64,000 nt of DNA from an uncultured Pseudomonadota bacterium (lineage in GTDB: Bacteria > Pseudomonadota > Gammaproteobacteria > Steroidobacterales > Steroidobacteraceae). Positions 48,027 to 56,525 of the stretch are shown here, in pieces. The position numbers were made by a program, and so were the translations under genes. Under the pieces are notes generated by a model. The model had not been told where the DNA came from, did not search any database, and worked only from the letters and a program-made list of their open reading frames with translations. Where the stretch lies: the NCBI GenBank assembly GCA_903884105.1, contig CAISDJ010000029.1, forward strand, positions 1-64,000, given 5' to 3'. The stretch's first letter is position 1. Every line of letters begins with the position of its first letter.

Positions 48027-48437
48027 GTGATCGTCGCTGCAACCGGACTCCTGACCGTCGCCCACCAGAATATTCAAGACCTTGCGGCCCGGTTGATCGA
48101 ACACTCTCACCTGAATCCAGCCTCGAAGTATCCGCAGATCTTCATCGATGCAGCCGGCCGCCTGCAGGACACCCGGGTGGTTCTATTGGCGCTGGGTGCA
48201 GCCGTCTACTCCCTGGTCCGTCTTGCCGAAGCCTACGGCCTGTACCGCGAGAAGGCCTGGGCTGAAGTGCTCGCCGCTGCCAGCGCGGCAATCTACATGC
48301 CGATTGAGATCTATGAGTGGTTTCACCACCCGACATGGTTTCGTGCGGGGATCTTCGTCATCAACGTGGCTGTCGTCGCAGTCATGCTGCTCGCGCTCTA
48401 TCACCGGCAGCAGGCACGAAGCGCTTCGGCCAAATAG
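48027..48437 (+). CDS. DUF2127 family membrane protein, probably 5'-truncated
   Basis: The 136-residue product matches DUF2127 integral membrane proteins of unknown function: LARLIEHSHLNPASKYP, a helix at about 50-68, LAEAYGLYREKAWAEVLAAASAAIYMPIEIYEW, and a final helix. Family members normally begin with a full membrane helix about 20-25 residues longer than seen here. An in-frame stop at 48015 and only 50 bases after the M20 gene leave no room for it. The GTG start at 48027 has no Shine-Dalgarno. The gene may be truncated at its 5' end. Confidence 0.7.
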   Translation: MIVAATGLLTVAHQNIQDLAARLIEHSHLNPASKYPQIFIDAAGRLQDTRVVLLALGAAVYSLVRLAEAYGLYREKAWAEVLAAASAAIYMPIEIYEWFHHPTWFRAGIFVINVAVVAVMLLALYHRQQARSASAK

Positions 48438-48499
48438 TGATAGCGATCGGAAGGCGCGCCGGAACTGCGGTGCCCGTCCGATTTCCTGGAATTGCCAAC

Positions 48500-48622
48500 T
48501 CAGGCGGCTGCCGGAATCCGCAACTGCTGCAGGTCGACCTCACCCGACTTGCCGACCTGCGTGAGCGGCCATCCACGAGCTTGGCTCACGAAGTCCCTCA
48601 GGGTATCGTGTTGCCTCGTCTG
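48500..48622 (-). pseudogene. Tail remnant of an AMP-dependent ligase
   Basis: On the minus strand an open stretch of 40 codons ends RGWPLTQVGKSGEVDLQQLR and then IPAAA and stop. PLTQVGK followed by DLQQLR closely resembles the A10 motif and C-terminus of AMP-dependent acyl-CoA synthetases, in which the lysine is catalytic. LRDFV before it resembles the start of the same C-terminal subdomain, with the part between lost. There is no start codon and a stop lies just upstream. I read it as the end of a deleted gene; the family assignment rests on a short motif. Confidence 0.4.
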
Positions 48623-48695
48623 TCAAGGCGGTGCAGGCGCAATTGGTTTGAGTTTCAGGCGCCCTACGCCATCCCTTCTCTGCTCGGAGGTCCAA

Positions 48696-49118
48696 ATGAC
48701 GTCGTTCCGTACCACATGCATCATTGACGCGCCTTCGTCGAAGGTTTGGGCGATCCTGACGGACCTTGAGGCATGGCCGAAGTGGAATACGACTGTACCC
48801 AAAGTCGAAGGCACGGTGGCACTCGGGAACACGGTGACCGTGTACACCACAGCAAGCCCTGGCCGCGCATTTCCAGTGAAAGTGGCGGTACTGAATCCAC
48901 CGTGGGAAATGCTGTGGTCAGGGGGCATGCCCCTCGGGCTGTTCGTCGGTCGGCGGACGTTCACCTTGACTGAGCCTGCTCCAGGCAAGACCACCTTCAC
49001 GATGAAGGAAGAGTTCACGGGCTTGCTGGCTCCCCTCATCACGAAGTCCATTCCTGACCTGCAGCCACTCTTCGTCGAGTTTGCGGCCTGCCTCAAACGC
49101 GTTGCTGAGTGCTCATGA
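48696..49118 (+). CDS. SRPBCC (START-like) domain protein
   Basis: This 140-residue protein is a small ligand-binding helix-grip fold of the polyketide cyclase type. Typical features are the opening IDAPSSKVWAILTDLEAWPKWN and the closing helix PDLQPLFVEFAACLKRVAE. A good GGAGG lies six bases before the ATG. The ligand is unknown and there is no signal peptide. Its stop overlaps a 34-codon remnant of another SRPBCC gene, so two members of this fold lay side by side. Confidence 0.88.
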   Translation: MTSFRTTCIIDAPSSKVWAILTDLEAWPKWNTTVPKVEGTVALGNTVTVYTTASPGRAFPVKVAVLNPPWEMLWSGGMPLGLFVGRRTFTLTEPAPGKTTFTMKEEFTGLLAPLITKSIPDLQPLFVEFAACLKRVAECS

Positions 49119-49219
49119 CGATCACTGTTACGACGGTTGTTGCTGCAACCCTTCATGACGGCTGGCAGACGATCCTCGACAACGTCGGGCGGCATGTGCA
49201 GAGCAAGACATCCCGGTAG
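49115..49219 (+). pseudogene. Internally deleted AHSA1-type SRPBCC remnant
   Basis: This 34-codon frame overlaps the preceding stop as ATGA. It begins MTITVTTVVAA, like the first strand of AHSA1/SRPBCC proteins, and ends LHDGWQTILDNVGRHVQS, which is the characteristic last helix (GGWQxILDNF) of the same family. The approximately 100 residues between are gone, with the frame kept. It cannot fold as an SRPBCC domain. The assignment depends on two short matches in the correct order. Confidence 0.5.
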
Positions 49220-49258
49220 ACTGCTCCGATACGCCGATCATTCAGAAGAGGTCATCCC

Positions 49259-49885
49259 GTGTCCAAGGATTTCTTTGCACAGAAGGCGGCGGTCTACGAG
49301 AAAGACCAGCGCCGCGTCGACAGCGTCAACAACATCGCCACGGCGATCATCGAGCGCGTGAAGCTCGACAAGGGCATGCGCCTCATGGATTTCGGATCGG
49401 GCACGGGGCTATTGCTTGAAGGCGTTGCGCCGCAGGTGGGCAAGATCACCGCCATCGACGTCTCGAAGGCGATGAACCAGCAGCTTGCAGCGAAGCGCGG
49501 CAAGATCGGCTGTGAGCTCGAACTGCTGGAGCTCGATCTGACGACAGCCGGCCTTGACCGGCAGTTCGACGGCATCATTTCGTCGATGACCATGCATCAC
49601 GTGAAGGACATCGCCGCGATGTTCGGCAAGTTTCACGACATGGTGAAGCCGGGCGGCTTCATCGCGATCTCGGACCTCGACACGGAGGACGGCGGATTCC
49701 ATACGGAAGATACCGGCGTGCATCATCACGGCTTTGACCGGGAGACCTTTGCGGGCGCTGCGTGGTCGGCGGGATTCCAGGACGTTGTCGTCACGACGGC
49801 CAGCATCATGCGCAAGGCACAAGCCGAGTATCCCGTGTTCCTGCTGACGGGTTACAAGCAGATCGGGAGTGGTCTTCCATCCTGA
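49259..49885 (+). CDS. Class I SAM-dependent methyltransferase
   Basis: The 208-residue product has motif I MDFGSGTGLLLEGVAP (DFGSGTG at 44-50), ITAIDVSKAM for the ribose contact, SSMTMHHVKD (motif IV region) and LVKPGGFIAISDLDTEDGGFH-type post-motif sequence. The closest general type is the UbiE/Coq5-like methyltransferase 11 fold acting on small molecules; the substrate is unknown. The start is a GTG with AAGAGG nine bases before it. The next gene starts 12 bases after its stop. Confidence 0.9.
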   Translation: MSKDFFAQKAAVYEKDQRRVDSVNNIATAIIERVKLDKGMRLMDFGSGTGLLLEGVAPQVGKITAIDVSKAMNQQLAAKRGKIGCELELLELDLTTAGLDRQFDGIISSMTMHHVKDIAAMFGKFHDMVKPGGFIAISDLDTEDGGFHTEDTGVHHHGFDRETFAGAAWSAGFQDVVVTTASIMRKAQAEYPVFLLTGYKQIGSGLPS

Positions 49886-49896
49886 GTCCACCCAGC

Positions 49897-50379
49897 ATGT
49901 CGAAAGTACACGACCGCATTCGCGCACTGGGCCTGGTGTTGCCAGAGCCGCTCAAGATGCCGCCCGGCGTCGTGTTGCCGTTCCAGTTTGTCCGCGTGGT
50001 GGGCAGCAGTGCGTTCGTTTCCGGTCACGGTCCCACCACAAGCGACGGGTCCCTGGCCGAACCGTTGGGCAAGGTCGGTCGCGAGCTGACCACGGAGCAG
50101 GGCTACCATGCCGCCCGTCTTGCTGGGCTTGCGATGCTGGGCAGTATCGAGCGAGCGCTCGGCGATCTCGACCGCATCGTCGCGTGGACACGCGTGTTCG
50201 GCATGGTGAATTCGGCGCCCGGGTTCAATCGGCATCCGGCCGTCATCAACGGCTTCTCCGATCTCATTCTTGATGTATTCGGGCCCGAGATCGGTGCGCA
50301 CTCAAGAAGTGCGGTCGGCATGGCCGAATTGCCATTCGATCTTCCGGTGGAGATCGAAGCGCAGGTCGAGTTCAGGTGA
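49897..50379 (+). CDS. RidA/YjgF-like family protein
   Basis: This 160-residue protein belongs to the broader YjgF/Rid superfamily, in a subgroup longer than RidA. It opens RIRALGLVLPEPLKMPPG, has VVGSSAFVSGHGP and ARLAGLAMLGSIERALGDLD, and retains an arginine in HSRSAVGMAELP at the position of the RidA active-site arginine. Whether it deaminates enamines is unknown. The true RidA is at 12611-12991. It probably shares a transcript with the upstream methyltransferase. Confidence 0.88.
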   Translation: MSKVHDRIRALGLVLPEPLKMPPGVVLPFQFVRVVGSSAFVSGHGPTTSDGSLAEPLGKVGRELTTEQGYHAARLAGLAMLGSIERALGDLDRIVAWTRVFGMVNSAPGFNRHPAVINGFSDLILDVFGPEIGAHSRSAVGMAELPFDLPVEIEAQVEFR

Positions 50380-50422
50380 GAAGGAGGCCGGAGGGCTTGT
50401 GCCGCACCGGCCTCGCTTGAGA

Positions 50423-50956
50423 CTACTTCAGGCGCGAGGCGATCTTGTCGAGACCGGCCTGCGTGCAGACTTCGTCCTTGTCGCCGCCGGGCGCGCCGGA
50501 TACCGACATCGCACCGATGATCTCGCCGCCCACCTTGATGGGCAGTGCGCCGCGACGGGCCGTGCCGATCTTCGGGTCCGCCTTCACTTCGGCATCGAGC
50601 GCTGCGTCGGTCTTGACGCGGTCCGCGATGTCACCGCTCGGCACCTTGTACTTGATCGTCGCCGTCGTCTTGGTCAGACCGATCATCTGCGTGCGCTCGG
50701 CTACGCCGTCACCCGACAGCACCACGACCGGTACGCCAGCGGAGTCCACCACGGTCGCCGTGGTCTTGTAGCCATTGGCCAGGCAGACAGCGATAGCGGT
50801 CTGGGCGGCTTCAACAGCGAGCGCCATCTCCGGGCCCCGTGCACGGGGTGGAGCAGGGGGCAGTGCGCCCGGTGCAGGAGCCGGAGCCTGCGCCATGGCC
50901 GAGGCCGCTGCAATACTGGCGCTGACTAGAAAGGCAAGACGGCTGGGTTTCCGCAT
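50423..50956 (-). CDS. Exported GlcG/HbpS-type haem-degrading-like protein
   Basis: The 177-residue product has a signal peptide (about 1-22, ending ASAMAQ), a Pro/Ala linker, and a GlcG/HbpS domain: AAQTAIAVCLANGY, VVDSAGVPVVVLSGDGV, GARRGALPIKVGG-like loop and IGAMSVSGAPGGDKDEVC. Members of this fold bind haem or small ligands, and secreted versions are often of unknown role. The start was placed at the ATG before RKPSRLAFLV. It is convergent with the RidA-like gene and divergent from the next. Confidence 0.88.
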   Translation of the reverse strand: MRKPSRLAFLVSASIAAASAMAQAPAPAPGALPPAPPRARGPEMALAVEAAQTAIAVCLANGYKTTATVVDSAGVPVVVLSGDGVAERTQMIGLTKTTATIKYKVPSGDIADRVKTDAALDAEVKADPKIGTARRGALPIKVGGEIIGAMSVSGAPGGDKDEVCTQAGLDKIASRLK

Positions 50957-51121
50957 GGTGGAACATCCTTTGTGTGACTGACGAAATCCGGAACGAGATG
51001 GTACCCGACTTCGCCCCGCCGGGTGCCGGGTGGCCAGGGTTGCGGTATTGTGTGCATAGCAACAAGACACGACTTGTCGCCCCGTTTTTCCCGATCAGTG
51101 GCCACTGACACCACTCCGCGC

Positions 51122-51352
51122 ATGCTAACCGCCCTTCGCCTCGCAACGCCCGCTGACAGCCCGGTCCTCGATGACTTGCTTCCGGAGTCTGTCCGGGGGC
51201 TGCTGGTCGCGGCCTGCGCCGAGGCTGCAATCGCCAAGGGATCTACCCGGCTTGAGCTGATGTCGACGTTGCCCGGCGTGCCGTTCTACGCCAAGCTCGG
51301 GTTTGTGCGCATGACGCGGGCGGCACACTCCACAGGAGGCCGGCTGTCTTGA
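51122..51352 (+). pseudogene. GNAT acetyltransferase with the central core deleted
   Basis: The 76-codon frame starts LTALRLATPADSPVLDDLL and PESVRG, as in GNAT acetyltransferases. It then jumps directly to LLVAACAEAAIAKGSTRLEL and MSTLPGVPFYAKLGF, the last helix and strand of the same family. The intervening acetyl-CoA-binding strand and the Q/RxxGxG/A loop are absent. The reading frame is intact, so a short protein could be made, but it lacks the catalytic centre. It overlaps the next gene by four bases. Confidence 0.7.
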
Positions 51353-51858
51353 TCCACCGCATTCACGCTGACCTTGGCATCACGCCCGCGCTGCTGGAGG
51401 GTCGAGCACTGCTGCAGTACGAGGAGGCGCAGGGACTCGTGCCCGCCGAAAAGGCGCCGAACGGGCGCGTGCATTTCCTGCTGTCCGAGGCTGCCGCAGC
51501 GTGGCGTGCGATGAAAGAGGCAGCACAGAGCGACGGCGTCGACATTCACATCCTGTCCGGATTTCGCAGCATCGCGCGCCAAGGCGAACTGATCCAGGCG
51601 CGTCTCGACGGAGGCATGGCCATCGAAGATGTCTTGAAGATCCTTGCGCCCCCGGGGTACAGCGAGCATCACACCGGCCGCGCGGTGGATGTGTCCACCG
51701 AAGGCATCAAGGTATTGCAGCCCGAATTCGAGTCCACTCCGGCTTTCACATGGCTCAGCGGTCATGCGGGCAAGTTTGGATTCATGCTGTCTTTTCCCAG
51801 AGCCAATTCCGCCGGCTACGGCTACGAGCCCTGGCACTGGTGTTACCGCGGGCGATGA
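51349..51858 (+). CDS. VanY-type D-alanyl-D-alanine carboxypeptidase
   Basis: This 169-residue M15-family zinc peptidase trims the terminal D-Ala of peptidoglycan peptides. It has HILSGFRSIARQ, the zinc motif SEHHTGRAVD (105-114), and the closing EPWHWCY with the last ligand His. No signal peptide is visible, so it may act in the cytoplasm or lack its leader. The start is a TTG supported by AGGAGG ten bases upstream and by overlap with the preceding remnant. Length is short but the catalytic domain is complete. Confidence 0.9.
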   Translation: MIHRIHADLGITPALLEGRALLQYEEAQGLVPAEKAPNGRVHFLLSEAAAAWRAMKEAAQSDGVDIHILSGFRSIARQGELIQARLDGGMAIEDVLKILAPPGYSEHHTGRAVDVSTEGIKVLQPEFESTPAFTWLSGHAGKFGFMLSFPRANSAGYGYEPWHWCYRGR

Positions 51859-51898
51859 GCGGTCCGCCGCCGATGCGCCATGTCACAATTGCGGGCCC

Positions 51899-52576
51899 AT
51901 GAACAAGACGCTGACTCAAGATGCGATTGCCGCCGGCCCCTTCGGAGCCTGGCTTGAGCAGGCCCGCGAGTCGCTGCATGGGGCTCGCGGTTCAGACGTT
52001 CCGTGCGGGGACTGCGTGGGGTGCTGCGTCTCGTCGTACTTCATTCCCGTTCGGCCGGAAGACACAGCGGCTCTCGATACGATCCCGGCGAAGTATCTGG
52101 TCAACGCACCAGGGCAGCCCCGCGAACAGTGGATGATGGGGTACCGCGAGGACGGCACCTGTCCGATGCTGACCGACCGCAAGTGCACGATCTACGCGCA
52201 GCGCCCGCAAACCTGCCGTGACTACGATTGCCGCGTGTTCGCCGCAGCAGGGATCGACGCGGGCGGCGACGACAAGGTCGTCATCAATCGTCGCGTCCAT
52301 GCGTGGCGCTTCACGTACCCATCGCCGTCCGACCAGGCAGCGCACGCTGCCGTACAAGCGGCGGCGGCCTTCATCACGACCCGGCGTGACAAGTTTCCCG
52401 GCGCTCGCGCTCCCACGGCGCCGACGGGCATCGCCGTCCTCGCCTTGAAAGTCTATGCAGTCTTCCTGGACCCCGGTTTGCAGGCGAAGACGGAGTCGGA
52501 CATCGCGTTGGCGATCATCTCGGCCAGCCGCGATTTCGACACCCGCGCACGCGAGGCGGAACGTTCCCCGGCGTGA
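51899..52576 (+). CDS. YkgJ-type cysteine cluster protein
   Basis: The 225-residue protein contains the zinc or iron-chelating cysteine cluster: CGDCVGCC at 36-43, then CPMLTDRKCTIYAQRPQTCRDYDCRVF. These are the eight or so cysteines expected of the family. Function is unknown; members are proposed to bind Fe-S or zinc. The C-terminal half is mostly helical. It starts 40 bases after the VanY-type gene and is followed by an osmC-like gene on the same strand. Confidence 0.88.
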   Translation: MNKTLTQDAIAAGPFGAWLEQARESLHGARGSDVPCGDCVGCCVSSYFIPVRPEDTAALDTIPAKYLVNAPGQPREQWMMGYREDGTCPMLTDRKCTIYAQRPQTCRDYDCRVFAAAGIDAGGDDKVVINRRVHAWRFTYPSPSDQAAHAAVQAAAAFITTRRDKFPGARAPTAPTGIAVLALKVYAVFLDPGLQAKTESDIALAIISASRDFDTRAREAERSPA

Positions 52577-52605
52577 CGCACATCCACAGAAAGTGAAGGA
52601 CATGC

Positions 52606-53118
52606 ATGAACGCAGATGAATTGCGAGCCACCCAGGCACCGCTCAAGGCCCTGTACAAGGAAACACCGGACGCTGCGATGGTCACGCTGCGTGCCCAGGG
52701 ACGGATCGGAGAAGGCGTCAGCTGTCGCGTCGAAACCGGGAAGGCGCTGGTCGTCGCGGGTCTGCACCCCGCCACCGGGGGCACGGGCCTGGCGGCGTGC
52801 TCAGGCGATATGCTGCTGGAAGCGCTGGTGGCCTGTGCCGGCGTGACGCTAAATGCAGTTGCGACTGCGCTTGGCATCGAACTGCGCGATGCGTCCCTGC
52901 TCGCGGAGGGCGATCTCGACTTTCGCGGGACGCTCGGTGTGTCGAAGGAAGTCCCCGTCGGCTTCAAGACCATCCGCCTCGAGTTCATGCTGGACACCGA
53001 CGCGTCCGAAGAGCAGCTCGCAACGCTGCTCAAGCTCACGGAGCGCTACTGCGTGGTCTATCAGACGCTGGCCCATCCGCCGACAATGTCCGTGTCCCGC
53101 AAGGTTGCCAAGGCATGA
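52606..53118 (+). CDS. OsmC family peroxiredoxin-like protein
   Basis: OsmC-family proteins reduce organic hydroperoxides using two cysteines. The 170-residue product has candidate cysteines in LEALVACAGVTLNA (Cys77) and ERYCVVYQTL (Cys149), the expected spacing for the pair. A further cysteine lies in GLAACSGD (Cys65). The C-terminus PTMSVSRKV is typical. It forms a short same-strand run with the cysteine cluster gene and may serve thiol or oxidative stress tolerance. Confidence 0.9.
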   Translation: MNADELRATQAPLKALYKETPDAAMVTLRAQGRIGEGVSCRVETGKALVVAGLHPATGGTGLAACSGDMLLEALVACAGVTLNAVATALGIELRDASLLAEGDLDFRGTLGVSKEVPVGFKTIRLEFMLDTDASEEQLATLLKLTERYCVVYQTLAHPPTMSVSRKVAKA

Positions 53119-53210
53119 CCGGCTGACGCGGAGACAGCGGTGGCAAAAGGAGAGGCTTGCCATGCAGAATGTCGGCACCTGCATCAGGCTCGACACCCCG
53201 AGACGAGTCA

Positions 53211-53495
53211 ATGACCGACACTAAAAAGCCGCTACGGATCGCTGTCTTGCTGGCCGCCACGCTTGGCATGGTCGGCTGCGGCCATGACGAAGCACCTGCC
53301 GAATCCCCGCAACGACGCGCCCCGCAGAGTGTGGGTGCGGATCGCGACAAACACGGCTGCATCGGCTCGGCCGGCTACACCTGGTGTGCGCGGGCGAATC
53401 AGTGCGAACGGCCTTGGGAACTCGCGAAGGCGAGGGGCCTGGTCGAGGGCGCAGTAGCCTATCAGCAGTTCTGTTCCGCGAGCCGCGACCCTTGA
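53211..53495 (+). CDS. Small lipoprotein with GYTWC motif
   Basis: The 94-residue protein has a short lipoprotein signal with lipobox ending MVGC (Cys23), followed by a disordered segment and the block HGCIGSAGYTWCARANQCERPWE. This cysteine-rich block recurs in small bacterial envelope proteins and may form disulphides; its function is unknown. The start at 53211 was chosen as the ATG immediately before the basic n-region. It stands between the osmC-like gene and a DNA glycosylase gene. Confidence 0.78.
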   Translation: MTDTKKPLRIAVLLAATLGMVGCGHDEAPAESPQRRAPQSVGADRDKHGCIGSAGYTWCARANQCERPWELAKARGLVEGAVAYQQFCSASRDP

Positions 53496-53547
53496 GGGAT
53501 TGAGCCACGACTTGCCCGAGTCGTGCCGAACGCTACACTGCAGGGCC

Positions 53548-54060
53548 ATGAGACCGGAGCGGATCGAGAGCTTTTCCTGCATCGCGACGCGCACGGCGCG
53601 CATCCTGATTCTCGGCAGCATGCCGGGAGAAGCTTCGTTGCAGGCGCAGCAGTACTACGCTCACCCCCGCAATGCGTTCTGGCCGATCATGGCAGGCATT
53701 CTGGGATTTGACGCGAAGGTTCCGTACCCCGCTCGCATTGCAGCTCTGCGCGCCAACGGCATTGCGCTCTGGGATGTGCTCGCGTCGTGCCATCGCAGCG
53801 GCAGCCTCGACAGCGAGATCGAGTCGCCCTCCGTGGTCGTCAACGACTTCGAGGCGTTCTTCACCGCGTACCCGGGGATCACGCAAGTCTGCTTCAATGG
53901 TGGAACGGCAGAGCGTTACTTCAAGCGCCGGGTCCTGGCCATCCCGGGGATGCGCAATCTGCACTACACTCTCTTGCCTTCTACCAGTCCGGCGCATGCG
54001 GCGCTGTCGCTGGCCCGCAAGACAGAGGCCTGGCGTGCTGCACTGGCGACTGTTCGATGA
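53548..54060 (+). CDS. DNA-deoxyinosine/uracil glycosylase of the Mug-like superfamily
   Basis: The 170-residue product belongs to the uracil-DNA glycosylase superfamily, nearest to the hypoxanthine-DNA glycosylase group. The motif ILGSMPGEASLQAQQYYAHP followed by RNAFW opens the active site. FNGGTAERYF and LLPSTSPAHA form the second and third motifs. It removes deaminated bases from DNA in base-excision repair. I chose the ATG at 53548, just before the family start; the M20 remnant overlaps its stop as ATGA. Confidence 0.9.
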   Translation: MRPERIESFSCIATRTARILILGSMPGEASLQAQQYYAHPRNAFWPIMAGILGFDAKVPYPARIAALRANGIALWDVLASCHRSGSLDSEIESPSVVVNDFEAFFTAYPGITQVCFNGGTAERYFKRRVLAIPGMRNLHYTLLPSTSPAHAALSLARKTEAWRAALATVR

Positions 54061-54720
54061 GGACGCAGACGATGCGAAACGCGATGACCTCCTTTCTGGT
54101 GCCTGCCCTGCTCTGGGGTCCGTTCCCGGTGAATGCGCAGAAGCTGAATCCCGAAGAGCAGCGAATCGTCGCGAGCGTCGATGCCCGCGTGGACGAGGCG
54201 AACCAGCTGCTCGAGCGCTTCGTGAACATGCCGAGCGCCACGCAGAATATCGCGGGCGTGCGCCAGGTCGGTGATGTGTTCCAGCAGGAGTTTGCGGCTC
54301 CGGGGTTCACCACCCGGAGGGTCGGCATGCCGAAGGAAATGCAGCGGGCCGGTCACCTCGTTGCCGAACACCCGGGCAAGCAGGGCAAGCGCATCCTGCT
54401 CCTCGGGCATCTCGATACTGTGATTGAGGGCGAGCGCTTTCGCAGGAATGGAACGACGGCGAACGGCACCGGCGTCAACGACATGAAGGGTGGCGACGTG
54501 ATCCTGCTGTTTGCACTGAAGGCCCTCAAGGCGCTCGATGCGGCCGAGCGGGGCGCGGGCGACATATCCTATGTCGCGCCTTACGTAGCCGTACTCGACG
54601 GTCTCGGCATCATGGGCGAAGGCTCGCATGCACCCGGCGAGACGGCCGACCTCGACTCCTTAGCTCCTGCTGCTCAAGCGCACGGCGCTGCTGCCCTATC
54701 GCCTGTCGCTGCAGAACTGA
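54057..54720 (+). pseudogene. M20 peptidase with large internal deletion and frameshift
   Basis: The frame begins with a signal peptide (ending FPVNAQ) and the N-terminal M20 region LLLGHLDTVIEGERFRRNG, then GTGVNDMKGGDVILLFALKAL. It jumps at about 54555 to GDISYVAPYVAVLDGLGIMG and EGSHAPGE, which belongs to the extreme C-terminus. The dimerisation domain and later metal ligands (about 200 residues) are missing. Near 54660 a +1 shift is needed to reach the natural ending LLLKRTALLPYRLSLQN and stop at 54720; without it translation runs on to 54749. It is non-functional as a peptidase. Confidence 0.8.
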
Positions 54721-54776
54721 CCCCGCCCATGACAGAATTCGTGTGTTGATTCGGGCGACATAACGGAGGAAGCGGC

Positions 54777-55364
<588 letters not shown>

Positions 55365-55449
55365 GCGCAGTCGATGCTGTACCGCGACGCCAAGATGACC
55401 CTGGCGTGACCGCACCCGGGTCAATCAGCGAGCTCGCAGAACCGGATCC

Positions 55450-55596
55450 GTGGCTGCCTATTGCCTGGCGAAGCGTGCAAATGCGAAAGTAAGCCTCCTT
55501 GAGGCTACCCTCATGGGTGAGCCTTGGCAGCAGCTTGCTCGTGTGCACCGCACCAGCCTGCTGCTGGCGGTCGACGAGTACGAAAAGAACGACTGA
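55450..55596 (+). other. Short open frame with protein-like ending, origin unknown
   Basis: A frame open from 55399, with a GTG at 55450, encodes 48 residues ending ATLMGEPWQQLARVHRTS then LLLAVDEYEKND and stop. The composition looks coding, but I do not recognise it. It is preceded by a stop and lacks a Shine-Dalgarno. It may be the tail of another deleted gene or a genuine small protein. The rest of the 287-base gap (55365-55651) holds a six-pair hairpin at 55492-55506 and nothing else I can identify. Confidence 0.3.
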
Positions 55597-55651
55597 CGCA
55601 GCACCTCTCCCCGGTCGACTAACCCGGCAGAGAGGCAAGAGAATAGAACGC

Positions 55652-56392
55652 ATGTTCGGCGGGCCGAATCGAACGGTACTCGTTGCGGGCGCGAGCGGTG
55701 TCATCGGACGCAGGCTATGCCGTCTGCTGGTCGAAGACGGCTGGAGCGTCGTCGGCATGACCCGTTCAGAGGAAAAGGCCAAAGCCCTCGCCGCCATGGG
55801 GGTCAAGCCGCTGGTCGTCGATGTGTTCGATGCCGCCAAGCTCAAGAGCGCAGTGGTCGGGGCGAAGCCCACCATCGTCGTGCACATGCTGACTGACTTG
55901 CCGCCGGCGTTGGCGCCCGCCGCCATGGCGACCGCCCGGGTCCGCAATACCCACATCCGCGATATCGGTACCCGCAATCTCGTCGCTGCTGCCGTCGCAG
56001 CCGGCGCGCAACGCATGGTGGCCCAAAGCGTGTGCTTCGCCTATGCGCCGGGGCTGATGCCCTATCCCGAGGATCGGGCCCTCAATGCAGGCTCGATCGC
56101 GGGCAACGACGGCGTCCTCGCGCGTGGCGTGATCGCACTCGAGCGGCAGGTCATGGGGGCGCCGCTCACCGGGGTCGTGTTGCGATTCGGCAAGTTCTAT
56201 GGACCCGAGACCGGACTGGATGCACCACCCGCTGGCGGGCCGGTCCACGTGGATGCCGCCGCCGATGCAGCCCGTCGGGCCGTCAGCCGGGGCAAAGCCG
56301 GGGCGTACAACATCGCCGAGGAGGACGGAGCCGTCCTCACCAGCAAGGCCCGGTTCGATCTCGATTGGCGTCCTGGGTTCCGTATCGGCTAG
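55652..56392 (+). CDS. NAD(P)-dependent epimerase/dehydratase-like protein
   Basis: The 246-residue Rossmann-fold protein opens with the dinucleotide motif VAGASGVIGRR (GxxGxxG at 13-19) and continues TRNLVAAAVAAGAQRMVAQS and LRFGKFYGPETG, as in extended SDR epimerases. The usual YxxxK catalytic pair is not evident; the corresponding region reads VCFAYAPGLMPYPEDR, so it may be an atypical SDR. AGAGG lies about 20 bases upstream, so initiation is uncertain. The end KARFDLDWRPGFRIG is family-like. The substrate is unknown. Confidence 0.85.
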   Translation: MFGGPNRTVLVAGASGVIGRRLCRLLVEDGWSVVGMTRSEEKAKALAAMGVKPLVVDVFDAAKLKSAVVGAKPTIVVHMLTDLPPALAPAAMATARVRNTHIRDIGTRNLVAAAVAAGAQRMVAQSVCFAYAPGLMPYPEDRALNAGSIAGNDGVLARGVIALERQVMGAPLTGVVLRFGKFYGPETGLDAPPAGGPVHVDAAADAARRAVSRGKAGAYNIAEEDGAVLTSKARFDLDWRPGFRIG

Positions 56393-56525
56393 CAACCGGC
56401 CTTAAGGGCAACGCCTTATGGGAATGCGGCGGCGCCGCCCCCATGCTGCTTGCATGCCCACCCCCAATGTTCGGTACCCCCCCCGGAGCGCAGGCCCCGG
56501 CCGACATCCTGCAGGAGAGATGCCC

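Noticed and set aside
50103-50321. Antisense frame within the RidA-like gene
   Set aside because: It is a shadow of the coding strand and has no independent start signal.
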